Assembly: GCF_963678635.1 (NCBI RefSeq)
Contig: NC_087068.1
Location: 24,368,697 to 24,432,696, forward strand
Reading direction: 5' to 3'
Length of the DNA: 64,000 nt
Source: Symsagittifera roscoffensis
Lineage: Eukaryota; Xenacoelomorpha; Acoela; Convolutidae
The notes beneath the pieces are model-generated. The model saw nothing but the letters and a program-made list of their open reading frames with translations. It searched no databases and had not been told where the DNA came from. Positions 1-11,314 of this stretch are shown here, one piece after another. The translations under genes and the position numbers were made by a program. How positions within the stretch are numbered: position 1 is the first letter of the stretch; each line of letters begins with the position of its first letter.

Positions 1-351
1 TATATCCGTTGCGTAAAAATAGCGGTTGAAGTTCACGCGTCGTTGTTAAGTTAAGCTGTAATAGATCGAAGTCAATTTTTTTGTACTGAATTTTCCTGTT
101 TTTTGCTAGGAAAAATTCGAATTAGTTCATTTCGATTCTTGATTAACAATCAAATTGAGATAGCGACATCAGTTTCAAAGGTAGTTGTCGAACGTTAAAT
201 AATGTAGAAATCATTTATGCGGCGTTGTTGAAATCATTAACGCTTTTCCAACTGGCCTGGCCGATGGTTATGTTTATATATACCCATTACAATTTGATTA
301 TTTTTGATACTGATCCTCTTTCAGTACTGTTGTTTGAGCCAGCCATGTGAA
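1..351. other. Upstream region of the B-box gene
   Basis: No coding segment is recognised. A pyrimidine-rich tract ending in CAG at about 318-324 looks like a 3' splice acceptor, so the first coding ATG at 352 may lie in a second exon behind a 5' untranslated exon that I cannot place. Confidence 0.35.
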
Positions 352-1746
352 ATGGAATTAAATTCAGGAGAGTCAATTGTAGAGCAGGATACGGAACATG
401 AAGAGTCCTCTGTTACGGGATCTGATAAAACTACAGAAATCAATTGCGAATCATGTTTTGAAGCTTTCGAGAAAGAACGACTGTTCCAGTGCACGACATG
501 TAATGACAAATTGGAGGCTGTGGACGGTGTTAAATTTAGTTGTGAAGGTTGTATCATAGCTCATGTGAGGAAAGGTCATGACATCCTGGACCATAAGTCA
601 CTAAAACCCGCTGTGTGTACAACTCACAAAAATTTGTGCTGTGTGTTTTGCACAAATTGTGAGGAAATTCTGTGTCTGAACTGTATTTTGAAACATTCAA
701 ATCATAACATAATGCCTATTGAAGAACGAGCTTCCCAAGTGAGATCGGAAGTCTTTGAATTACTGTCAGATTTAGATTCCTCTGAGAAAACGGTAAGACT
801 TACCAAGGAGAGGCTTAACAAACAGAAAGAGACACGGAAAAAAGGGTTCGAACAATTAGTCCAAGATGTTTCCTCGGCAATGGACGTTTTGAAGCAAAAT
901 GTTTTAGATCGCATCAAAGCAAAAAACGAGAAAACTCTTAACATGGAGCAAGAATCTACCGAAAACTATGAACTCTTGTTACACTGTCAAAGTGGTCTTC
1001 GAGAATTATTGTCTTGCTCAGAGGGCCACATGGTAGAGCTGTTCAAGGAAAAGAAACAGCAAGTGGCTGAAGTCAAAAAGAAAGCTGAAGAATTGAAACT
1101 ATGCAAAATTATGGGTTCGAGGTGTTCTATAGCTGTAGATACTAGCCAATTGGTTGACAGATTATCAGATGAATTAGCGAGAAATATTGAAATACCCTCT
1201 GTTGAAAAACGTAATGAAGATTGTTACGTGTACTCAAAGATGCTTGGTGATTTATACAGCGTTAAGAGGGTAGGAAATGAAATCATTGTTTACGAATTTA
1301 AGTTCGAAGACCACAAAGATGGCGTCAGGATGTTAAAAAACAAATTAGCGGCCACTACAAGCGATGATCTACACAGCGATATCCAAGCATTTTTTCTAAT
1401 GGAATTTCGATCAAGTCCAACCATTCTAATCAAAGCCAGCAACTTTGCTTATGTTTTCTTTATAGAGGAGAAAAGTTTCAGAAAGATCAAACTTAACCTA
1501 GAATCCCATCAAATACCATTATTTTTTGCACTGTTCCGAAAAGACGTAGCTGAGTTTGTTTATTGGGACAAAGTTAAGAAAACTGTCCGACAAACTAACA
1601 ATCAAAGTGTTGAGTACAAATGCGAATCTCTGCCAAGGATTGTTAATGCATGCGAGTACGACACATTCGTCCACTTTGTTAACGAGGTAAATGAGATAGT
1701 GGAGATTGAAGCGCATGCATTTTTTTTTCTTCCGTATCTGTCATAA
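352..1746 (+). CDS. B-box zinc finger / coiled-coil protein (TRIM-like, no RING seen)
   Basis: This 464-codon frame starts at the first in-frame ATG after a likely splice acceptor. Residues about 32-85 hold a cysteine/histidine-rich block with repeated C-x2-C pairs, and residues about 89-118 form a second, B-box-2-like finger (C-x2-H then C/H pairs ending in H-x2-H). Residues about 130-265 are charged and heptad-like, as expected for the coiled coil of TRIM proteins. The rest is beta-rich and unassigned. No N-terminal RING is visible, so ubiquitin-ligase activity cannot be claimed; a scaffold role is possible. The stop falls 20 bases after a T9 run, and removing one T would open the frame to 2027 (separate entry). 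The gene is therefore either frameshifted, mis-sequenced at the homopolymer, or genuinely ends here. Confidence 0.72.
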   Translation: MELNSGESIVEQDTEHEESSVTGSDKTTEINCESCFEAFEKERLFQCTTCNDKLEAVDGVKFSCEGCIIAHVRKGHDILDHKSLKPAVCTTHKNLCCVFCTNCEEILCLNCILKHSNHNIMPIEERASQVRSEVFELLSDLDSSEKTVRLTKERLNKQKETRKKGFEQLVQDVSSAMDVLKQNVLDRIKAKNEKTLNMEQESTENYELLLHCQSGLRELLSCSEGHMVELFKEKKQQVAEVKKKAEELKLCKIMGSRCSIAVDTSQLVDRLSDELARNIEIPSVEKRNEDCYVYSKMLGDLYSVKRVGNEIIVYEFKFEDHKDGVRMLKNKLAATTSDDLHSDIQAFFLMEFRSSPTILIKASNFAYVFFIEEKSFRKIKLNLESHQIPLFFALFRKDVAEFVYWDKVKKTVRQTNNQSVEYKCESLPRIVNACEYDTFVHFVNEVNEIVEIEAHAFFFLPYLS

Positions 1747-2027
1747 AACCTAGTGTCCATGCTGTGAGTGATATTAGCTGCATCTCACATATCTATAGAA
1801 ACCATCTCATCCTCTGGTCGCTTTCAACAAGTAGCTTGACCATCCTTAGCAGAAATGACGGTGATTACGCCTTCTCTACTTCGGTGTCGTTTGAAAGTCA
1901 CTGCAACTACTTTTCGGTGCCGCGGTCTGTAATCAATAAAAATCTGAAATTTCTTGTCAGTGCTAGAACTCAAAACAAAAAGGGATATTGGACTCAGAGT
2001 AATGTGTTCATGATTAAAAACGCATAA
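1717..2027 (+). other. Possible C-terminal continuation of the B-box protein after a T9 frameshift
   Basis: From the T9 run at 1720-1728 a different plus frame is open to 2027. Its last about 40 residues, ending in a pattern like LVSARTQNKKGYWTQSN, resemble the final strands of a fibronectin type III domain, which sometimes follows the coiled coil in TRIM proteins. It has no ATG of its own in a good position. I infer that it belonged to the same protein; one T fewer in the run would join the frames. Confidence 0.45.
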
Positions 2028-2181
2028 TAATCATATAATGCAGACTCTATTTGTTCTTTCTTGTTGTTGATAAATTACCTTAATTAAAAATTATTGATTT
2101 TTTATTCAATTCCAGCCGTCAATGGGTTAAGAATAAGATATTGGGATAGAATTTATAGGGTTACGTAGAAGTAAGTAGACA

Positions 2182-2369
2182 ACCGCGTTTTCATACTCGT
2201 CCGTAAGTAGAGAAATACACTAAATTAACCAATCATAATCGAGATTACAAAGAATACGTACGAAATAAATAATTAATAATTGTTTTTTTTTCGTACGTTT
2301 GCTGTCTAATCTCTATACTGATTGGTTAATTTGGTATTTGACTCTTAATGGCGAGTATGAAAACGCGGT
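2182..2369. repeat. MITE-like inverted repeat (188 bp)
   Basis: The outer 18 bp (2182-2199) are perfectly inverted at 2352-2369. A further inner pair of about 14 bp (2222-2235 against 2319-2332) and a short CGTACGAA pair extend the hairpin. No clear target duplication is visible. Confidence 0.65.
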
Positions 2370-4559
2370 ACATATTAGACCAACATAAAACGAGTTGATT
2401 GCTGCATCTTCATCAGATTTCCTAATTTCGATCTACAATTTTGCAGGGTCCATTAAAACTCGAAATGTTTTCAACCAGGCACGAATGATTTTGTTTCTAA
2501 AAGAAGGAAGTGTCATTGGTTAGGGCGGTTTTAGTTAAAGAATTATTCTATCGTAGTAACAAACAAGAATGCCCGTATCAGACTGCCCGTTTATTATTCT
2601 GGAATATTTTTTTGTTATATAAAATGTTGGCACACTACAAAATTAAGGCTGATAATATCAAAGTGTAAAATTTGAGTCGTTTATAGAATTGATAAGACCA
2701 ATTGGTTAATGCCTCAATTCAATTTAAAACGATTATGAGTGCGAATGATTTGCCAAGCATGAATAGTTTGTGTTTTCCAAGTTTTATTCCAGCGCAAAAT
2801 CTACACTTAAGTCTAGTGCAAGCATACTCGCCTGGCAATCCCACGATTTCCGGAGCGATGATCCAACGCAGTCAACATTTCTAAAATTGATCTGAATAAA
2901 AAGACCACCCGGACATATATCGAAAGTCGGACGAATAAGAACTACATAAAGAATTTCCGTTTTGGCAGCTCAGAACTAGTACATTGTAGTTTGGAGTGGA
3001 CAGCTGACCGACTCATTGAGGTAACTAAAATGCTTTCATATGTTGGAAAAACACGAAGTATGTACATATAAACTGATTATGAGAAGCCGCCAGTAAGGGC
3101 CACAAAAAGCAGACAAGTCTGCATGTATATGAGAGCGAAGCTAGAATATCCCGACTGCACCTTAGTCCATATCGAATAGTTGCTGGGAAACGAAAATAAT
3201 GAAAACTGTAAATTTTGGACAACATCAAAGATCAAGTGTAAAAATTTGAGTCGTACGAAATTAATACAACCAGTTAGCTAGCCTCAATTCAATTTGGAAC
3301 AGTTTTCTTGTGCTGAAGTTTGCGTCACTCTTTAATAATTCGCGTTACGTTTTCAGGAGTATGGATAAAATCTTTAAAGCGCCTATAAAGTAGTCCAGAG
3401 CATGGAAAAGTTGGAAATTTCCATACTGCAATAAATGATCGGAGGTAAAATATCTTATTTAAGTTGATTTTGGGGACTCGATGTCTGCGAAAGTCGGAAC
3501 CAAAATGGCCATTAAGTGAAGAAATTCAAACTTAGCAATTAAACCGACAAATCGATTTTGTATTCTCTATCTGAAACACCAATCTTAGACTGCATATCGG
3601 ATTGCTAAAAAAAGGTTTTATAGCTTTTGTTATTTGAAATTTTTCAATAAGCTCGTCAACAAGCTAAATCGAAATTTTAGGGTGGGGAGGAACTATGGCC
3701 TGAGGTCCGATTTTCTACGTAAAATCAGGTAGTTAATTTCAAAGAAAACTCGCAGCGCAACGAAGCGAGGGTAAAGGTTTCACGTTGAAAATTTTCGTTG
3801 GTGCACAAACTGTTTTTTTTTTCATGTAAAATGTTTTTCGTTACCAATGTTTCAACCTTTGTTCCAATCATATACCGAGCGTACCATTTAAAAAATTGCT
3901 ATCAGCTAAGTTTTTGAAAAATATTTTAGAACTCGATACATTCTGAGTTTAGAAGGTTTTTAAAAATCAATAGGACTAGGTCAACTCAATTCAACTTCTG
4001 GCTAAACAGAACCTAGCACTATTCAAAGAAAATAGATATTTTAATTTAATACTTTCTTTTTTTTATAATAGTAATTACCCAAAAAATTTTATGCTTTTTA
4101 CACGCTGGCGGCTATCTTTAGATAATTACAATTTACTTTGAATCCATTTCTCCCTATTAAAAGTCTATCATTTTTGTAACGGGCTATCGTGAAATATCGA
4201 ACAAAATTTAGCTTCTAAATATTATTCAACTGACATCTTTTTTGTACTCATAAGAGGCAATGGATAAAATGCGGCTCTCGAGCGTTACATTTAGGAAATT
4301 GCTATCAGGTAAACGTTGCAAGAAGGTTCTGGAAGGTTTTTTAAAGTCAACGCTTTGGACAAGATCAAATCAAATTTTGGCTAAAAAGAACCTGCTAGTC
4401 TTTTTGTCAAGTATTTTGTGAAAGTTTTCCTTTCTGAGGTGAACTAAAAACGACAAACTTTTTGTTTTGTCCTAAAATAGCCGAAACCCAATATGACAAC
4501 GCTCCAAAAGCATCAGAAATATTCCGAAATTTTCATCGACTGAGGATTTAGTCTAAAAA
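2370..4559. other. Intergenic DNA without recognised gene
   Basis: Short open frames here have no recognisable features. Two segments, about 2660-2740 and 3230-3312, are diverged direct repeats: both share a GTGTAAAAtTTGAGTCGT-like stretch, followed by CCTCAATTCAATTT. Confidence 0.4.
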
Positions 4560-5870
4560 CATTTCATTTTTGTGAACCAATTTTTGCTGCAGATGTAACT
4601 TGAAATATAGTTGAAAACCTCATCACCTGATGGGCCCAAGAGAAAACTTACTTAATACTTTGTGAACAGATTTGCGCTGTGAATTATTTTGAAAAGTTTC
4701 ATGGCTCGATGAGCTTCGGACACTATTTTTTAGCGAAACGATGCATGCTATCGATTATTTTGAACTAATGAAAATAGTAGAAACATTTAAAAGTTTAATC
4801 GGCTGATGAGGTTTCTTAAAGCTAAATTTACGCAAACTGGTTCGCGCTGTGTAAGAACATGAAATTTTTCATTTTTTAACCGCTTGATGAGCTTTTTTGG
4901 AAACACCTTATCTGTAAACCTTACAAAAATATGTTCCAAAGTTTTATCACTGGCATCAGTGATTTCCATTAAAAAACAAATTGAAATAATTTAAGTTTCC
5001 ATTTAAAATTCAATTTATTTAAATGTGAATTTATGAGCCCAATCAATTAAAATGAAAAATTTTAATCTAAAATGAGCATTTTGAATTGAAAAAAAAAATG
5101 CGCCGGCTGTATTCTATCCGACGCCAAAGTACAAAATTTATTCATGATAATTAATTTCAAATTTTACAGTTCCGCGGAAAAAGCAAACAATCTAATTTTT
5201 CAGACATATTTGATGAATATTTGTAGCAAATAGATTTGCTCAAAAAAACAGCTTTTGAATTGTTTTCACAAATTTGCGAGAAGTCCCCAAAATTGGCAGA
5301 AAAACTGCTAAGAATCAGGCTGAAGAAAAATTTAAATTCCTAAAAAATAATTGAAATACTTTCGGAAAAACTTAAATTGATGCCAACATTTTTTGTAATT
5401 TTCTTAAACAATTTTGACTTTATTTTCAATTTTTATTTTATTAAATGGGCTTCACTGACTGGCATAGAATACTCAATTTTTTTCGAACCGCCGATATATG
5501 CGATAGAATAACTTCAAATAGCACAAAGGTTCATCGCTTGATGAGTTTTCTCAGAAAAACTTTAACTTTACGAACTAACCTAATAATTTTTGAAGTTTCG
5601 TCGCTTGATGAGTTTTCAGAGAAAAACGAATTAATGTAATGTATCATGGCTTGATGAGGTTGCCTACAAAACTGTCATTTGCGACCCCATCCGCGCTATG
5701 AAATGATGGAAAATTTCAATTTTTCATCGCTTACTGCTATTGTTTACAAAACATACACTACTGCGAACCGATTCACTATGAAATCATTGAAGATATTTCA
5801 GTTTCATTGCTTGCTAAGTTTGCTGGAAACATTTTATTTTAGCAAACGGATTGGTGTAATGATCTAATTT
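4560..5870. repeat. Degenerate roughly 90-bp tandem repeat in two blocks
   Basis: A motif of the form TTTCATCGCTTGATGAG recurs with heavy divergence, each time followed after some tens of bases by a GCGAAC..ATTCGCGCTATGAA-like segment. Examples lie near 4615, 4700, 4800, 4880, 5530, 5600, 5645, 5725 and 5805. The blocks 4560-4950 and 5470-5870 are separated by about 500 bp of A+T-rich unique sequence. It looks like an old minisatellite or satellite remnant. Confidence 0.55.
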
Positions 5871-7324
5871 GCTTAGGAAATTGACAGTACGGATCCGCTT
5901 TAAGTAGCACTAATCAGAGTCAGATTCATTAATACCAATCTCTCTAACTTCCTTGCTAAATTTTTTGGTATTTACTTCGGGGTCATTTTTAAGGCTAACT
6001 ACGTATAGTTTTTATATATATACCAAAACGAATCTAGCTTTTTTTTCCTTCCCTCACCTGCTATTGGCATCAGTTTTATGGTAAAATGAATTGTTCTACA
6101 TGGTTAAGCATGAATACCAAATATGTTAATCTTAGCTTATTAAAGCCAATTTTGTAGCAATAGCAAATTTTGAACAGTCATCTGTTTTGGCTTCTTTTTT
6201 GCTCCAGTGTTAATTGTTTGTGCATCAATTTTTCATCTCCAATTTTTAAACAGCAATAACTATATCCATCACGATATAAAGCGTTGTTGCTTAAAATGCT
6301 GTTAGGCAGAATATAATTATCTGCGAGTATTTAATCCATGTTACTTAAAAGCTGAAGATCCGGACTCTTTTTGCAGGTTTTTCTGGGGTTCTGTTCATGA
6401 AGTTGTTGTTTCAACCGCTGAAAGTTGGAAGGAAGTTGGTCTTCTGTTGAGTTAAACTAATTTGGTATTTGTTTTATCATGGCAAGATGAGGAACCAAAG
6501 AAACCAGACTTCGAATTGAATTTTTTTTCCTAGAGTTTTCCACAGGAAGTTTCCAGCGTAGCATGTGTAAAATGCTCCGCCTTCTACTCAAGTTAAAATT
6601 TTATTACACCCCCATGTAATGACGAATTGAGCAATCACCCCCCAATCAAAGACGATGAAACGCTACAAAAGACATGTAGAAACGCAAGCAGATGATTGAT
6701 GTATTCATAGCATGCAAACAATTGATCTAATGAAGTTATTTTATACAAATGTCGATTAAAAAATGTTGGAAAAAATCCGTGTTTGAAATGTTTTTTGTTG
6801 CAATTTTTTGTTTGGGCGACCAATTCCCCGAGGAAAGCAAGCTACCGGGGTGGGTGTTCAAACGTTGCATCTAAATACCATAAACTGTTCTCTGCAGGAC
6901 ATTAATAATGTTCGCAATGGTTTTTTTTCATTGTGGGCGGAAAAATTCGGCTTTAAATGCATCAGATTTAGTTTTTTTCACTCTGAAAGAACCAATGAGT
7001 TTTGATATTAAGAATTTTGGTGCCTCGCATTCGTTGGAGAATCTGGCTCATGATTTCATAACATTCAAACTATTTTCAAACACGCTTGCGTCCGCGAACA
7101 CCTTGCTTTCCCCCTGTATCCGTTACTATGGTTTTTAGTATGCTCTAAATGTATGTGCGGTGTGGGGCTTTTGTTAGAAGCCTTTGCTTCAAAATACTTT
7201 CTATTGGGTAATAATTTTATTCTTCAGCACTCACTTAGAATTTTCAAAATTAAATTATCTAGAAAAAATTTTAAGTGAGAAGTCAAACGCTTTGTATCGT
7301 CTGATATCATTTGTCCCAAATAAA
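5871..7324. other. Intergenic DNA without recognised gene
   Basis: Only short frames of biased composition are present and none has a recognisable domain. Nothing repetitive stood out. Confidence 0.4.
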
Positions 7325-9138
7325 TCATACAAAACGTTCAACTATGTCCGAATCGCCAAAAGTTTTCCTGGTCAACTCATCAAACTTTTCCCCGTATCCT
7401 TCCGGAAACTCATCTTTCCACCTGTTGGTTTGACCTTTATTAATTAGTCCAGTGTCCTTAAATTTCCAGTCGGAATCCAATCGATCTTTAATAGATTGCA
7501 TAGACGTGAGAGTCTTCAGATCTGTCAAATCGTCTTCTGAGAAATTTTCAATTCCGAGAAAAGAACGCAAAGATGAGATCGGTGACTTTTTTGTGAGTAA
7601 TAGTCAGCTTTTTTGAAGCAAGCCGGAATCTTTTATTTCACACGCTCGTCAAACTCCAGATCGTTTCACACTTTTTATTAACAAGGAGGTGAAAAATTGT
7701 AATGCATGCTGTTTGCCCTGAGAAAATATTTGAGCTAGGTGATTTGAATTTCATGGTAATTTTTCCGATGCACCTTCAGGGTTGAATCTAGCATTTTCTT
7801 GAGGGGTCTTAAGTCGACCGCAGTTTGCACCGCAGTCTTAAACTTCTTTGCGCACTTTTGGGAAAGTTTTGACCAAAAAAATGAGTTTTTTTGGCGCGTG
7901 CTCCCCTTCAAATTTAGAATATATTGATGCCTTTGGAAAAATTTTAAGGTTGGTTGACCAAAATGGATGTCATAAAAATATACCAACAAAACAAAACAAA
8001 ACAAAACAAAACATCTGTTATTTGGTTGGTGAGGGGGTCGAGTCCCTGAGGGGGGGGGGGGGGGGCAATCGCCTCACTCCCGAAATCCGCTCTGCCCCTG
8101 TGCATCTTCACTCCACCCCCTCTAAGTTACAAGTCCTAACTGAAATCCAAATGTTAATATGTATCACTCGACCAGCTCTCACATCAATTCATTATTAAAA
8201 AGGTGGCCATTAATACCATTCTAACTTTGTAAAATTTGTGTTGTTTATAAAAGTATGCTGATATTTCATTTTTTAAATTGAATATTGAACTCGTTTAGGT
8301 AACTCAGTTAAGCTATTTTTCTCTATTTTTTAAGCTAACCAATATTTTCTGAGCCAGGCATCTATCCAGTTCCACCAGCTTCCGTAGAGCACATTTCCCT
8401 CCAAAAAGTCATCTAGAAAGGCACGCAGGTCTTTGTTTTCCAAGGCCGCTTTCAGAACAGGTTGCTTTTGGTAGAACTGGAATAGACTCAAGGCCACGTC
8501 TTTGGGGTTGCGAACGACAATAATCTGAAATTAGTTGCAGTTTCTAACTATGATAGTTTTTTTTGACAGCCTTACAGTTTTCCTTAAAGTTAAAAATGAG
8601 GTGGTGTGTTTTAAATAATTCTGTTTCTTTGCTTCTTTGTCAAAATCTTCAAAATTTAAAAACTTTAATTTTTTTATAAACAAAACAGTTTTTGATCAAA
8701 TGTAAACCTGTTTCAAAATGGTTTGGTTGCAGCTACCGTAAAGTACTTTTTTTGTTAAGATGGAATAATCCGTACCTGCTTTCGGTTCTCGAAGACCAAT
8801 TGAGAAGGAGCCATGTCCGGCGGGAAGTGAGTCTTCAGCAGCCTGGGTCGTCTTAACGATTTTTCAGCTTCTTCATAGCCTCGAACACCGTTTAAATCCA
8901 CTTCCAAATAAGGAAATACCTCATCGAAGTCGAAGTTTTTAGTGTCCCTCAAAGCATCGCAGCCATATACAAGCCCAATCAAGATGTTTTGGACCCAAGT
9001 GGTTCCTGATCTGGGGTAAGTTGACAAATAAATATCGTCAGGGCTACCTTGATAATTTTGAGCTGCCAAAACGGTTTCTTTTGTGTAAGCGCCGACAAAA
9101 TGAACGTCGCCGATTGAAATTTTGTATGGCCTATTCAT
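7325..9138 (-). CDS. Cytosolic sulfotransferase (SULT family), exons partly resolved
   Basis: SULT enzymes transfer sulfate from PAPS to hydroxyl or amino groups of small molecules. Exon 1 (9138-8776) starts MNRPYKISIGDV and carries the PAPS 5'-phosphosulfate loop YPRSGTTWVQN and LLKTHFPPD. Its GT donor is at 8775-8774, phase 0. Exon 2 (8524-8340) begins IIVVRNPKDVALS, the 3'-phosphate binding motif, and reaches GSWWNWIDAWLRK; a CAG acceptor precedes it and a GT donor follows. The last exon (about 7570-7325) carries FLGIENFSEDDL and, near the C-terminus, NKGQTNRWKDEF, the RKGxxGDWK-like PAPS-binding segment, then a stop. About 25 residues expected between exons 2 and 3 were not found in a clean frame. 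A neighbouring frame just upstream of exon 3 has a suitable pattern, so a small frameshift near 7560-7572 or a missed exon is likely. The catalytic histidine region lies within exon 1. Confidence 0.75.
7777..8100. mobile_element. hAT-type MITE in sulfotransferase intron
   Basis: The left end starts CAGGGTTGAATCTAG and the right end finishes ATCCGCTCTGCCCCTG, an imperfect inverted pair of the CAGGGGCGGATC type found in many hAT elements. The flanks TGCACCTT (7769-7776) and TGCATCTT (8101-8108) match at 7 of 8 positions, fitting an aged 8-bp target duplication. Inside are a five-fold AAAAC/ACAAA run (about 7985-8012) and a G16 tract (8050-8065). No coding capacity. Confidence 0.65.
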
Positions 9139-9334
9139 GTTTTATGAATGCTGGAGATCTGTATTCAAATATACACAAGTTTCCGTTGTGTTTTTTATGT
9201 GTTTAAACTTGCAAATGTTGGTTTGAGATTTAATTGATTAGAATCAATGTAACTGCATGATCTGCTGTTGCGATAAAAGTGTAAAATCTTAGCAATTAAC
9301 GAGAGTTATTCAAGCAACGAGTTTCAGTCTTTTT

Positions 9335-9861
9335 GTTCCGACTTTCGATACGAAAGTGACGGAATATTTGTGCTCGGGGTGGGTTTTTTTCAGACAAATT
9401 TTGACTTTTTAACTAGCCATTTTTGACGGAACTTTTTTATATCATTCGAAAGGTATTGGTGTCCTAAGTTTAATCTTGAAAAGATATTTCACCTGTGATC
9501 ATTTTTCGCAAAGTTACGAGGGTTTGAAGATTGCCATTTTGACCAATTTGGGACAATTAACGCGCGATATATTTCGCGCTATTAACGCGTAAGCGGAGAG
9601 TTAATCCATCTTAGAAATCGTTCCAAATTGGTTGAAAGAAGCTTATTTGCCATAATTAATTTGTTTCAAGGAGCGAAATTTATCCTTTTGTACTTTGTAT
9701 GGCGTGTGGGGGGATGATTTTCATAAAAAGTTTCAAATTTTAGAAATTTTTTTTTTTTAAATTTGTTTTATTTCATTTAATTTTTAAACGTTATTACTGC
9801 TCCATAAACCTCAAAAGGCAGTCGGAACATTCAGGGCCTCGCCCTGATACGAGCAGTCTTG
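9335..9861 (+). mobile_element. 530-bp non-autonomous mobile repeat, instance a
   Basis: The repeat starts GTTCCGACTTTCGATACG and ends with AGTCGGAAC, a hairpin CAGGGC..GCCCTG, then ATACGAGCAGTCTTG. The terminal GTTCCGACT and the AGTCGGAAC just inside the 3' hairpin form a short inverted pair. Internal palindromes such as CGCGAAATATTTCGCG (in other copies) are conserved. Short subterminal inverted repeats plus a 3' hairpin recall Helentron-derived elements (HINEs), but I cannot show a Rep/helicase relative here. Confidence 0.65.
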
Positions 9862-10758
9862 TTTCATTTCCTTTTCATTTTATTAAATTTACAGTGCTGA
9901 AAATTTGGCACATGTATAATGAAACTAATCAAAAGGATTGAAATTTAGTTTTGTAAGAGAGGTTTTCTTCCAGCAAATAGATCCCCTCATAAAAGGAAGC
10001 AGCTCAAAAAATTTGAAATTTTTGACAACAAAGGTGGCGAACCCTATAACTGAGAAACCGAATGGTGGAAAATTATTTCAAGTTATTTTCAGTCAATTAG
10101 AATTGAATATTACTGCGCAAAAGCAACAAAAGAGTTGAAAACACTATTTGGCGCCGACATCAAAAATTGGCTGATCAAAACTCAACATTTTTGCACCGAC
10201 GATTGCGATTAATCTACAAGAAAATTAATCCTGGCAAATCTCGGGATTGAAAAATGTTAACAAAAAAATAAAAAAATATTTTATCCAGAAAAATCAAAAA
10301 TTGATTACATTTCCAATCAAAAAATATTCAAAAAATCATTATGGAGAACTCTTCAAAATCTACAAAGATTTATTATTTTCCGGAAAAATTATAAAAAACG
10401 AGATGATAGTACTGTAAATTTTTCAAAGATAGCCATAGACTTTGCTGAAAACAACCCAACACAAATATACCGACCAAACAAAAACTGTTTTGCATCAGTT
10501 AATTTTTTATTCCGAATCATTATGCGCAAAAGAGGTTGTTGACATCGCTTTATAATAAAAGAAAAAGTTTTGGTTGTCAGTCATTTTTGTGATTTCTGGG
10601 TTTTGCAAATGTTATACCGACTTTCAAAGACGGCATTAATTAGTTTTGGACTAATTTTATTTATACCAGTTTTTGGCAAGTTAATTGAAAATCTAATTTA
10701 CATAAAGTTGAAATGATGTGGGACAACAATAAGCAATCAGAGTTTATTTCAATTTAAA
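9862..10758. other. Spacer between mobile repeats a and b
   Basis: A+T-rich DNA with no recognised gene. A 66-codon frame at 9938-10138 is identical in the other copy only because the whole segment is duplicated. Confidence 0.4.
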
Positions 10759-11314
10759 CAAGACTGCTTGTATCAGGGCGAAGCCCTGAATGTTCCGACT
10801 GCCTTTTAAGGTTTATGGAGCAGCAGTAATAACATAATAAATTAAATGAAATAAAACAAAAATGAAAACTTTTTTTCTAAAATTTGAAATTTTTTATGAA
10901 AATCATCCCCCCACACGCCATATAAAGTACAAAAAGATAGATTTCGTTCCTCTTAACAAATCAATTATGGCAAATAATCTTCGTTCAACCAATTTGGAAC
11001 GATTTATAAGACGGATTAAATCTCCGCTTACGCGTTAATAGCGCGAATTATATCGCGCGTTAATTGACCCAAATTGGTCAAAATGGCCAAAATGGCAATC
11101 TTTAAACCCTCATAACTTTACGAAAAATGATCACAGGTAAAATATCTTTTCAAATTTAAGCTCAGGACAACAATGGCTTTCGAATGATATAAAAAAATTC
11201 CGTCAAACATGGCTAGTTAAAAAGTCGAAATTTGTCTGAAGAAAAAAAAACCCAGATATTCCGCTACTACAAAAGCACAAATATTCCGTTACTTTCGTAT
11301 CAAAAGTCGAAACA
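10759..11314 (-). mobile_element. 530-bp mobile repeat, instance b (inverted)
   Basis: Reverse orientation: it begins CAAGACTGCTTGTATCAGGG and ends ...CGTATCAAAAGTCGAAAC. With the next instance it forms a 1.96-kb structure with long inverted ends, so the pair might also be read as one foldback transposon. Confidence 0.65.

Noticed and set aside
7735-8004. 89-codon minus frame near the sulfotransferase
   Set aside because: It overlaps the hAT-type MITE and its simple repeats and does not match the missing sulfotransferase segment.
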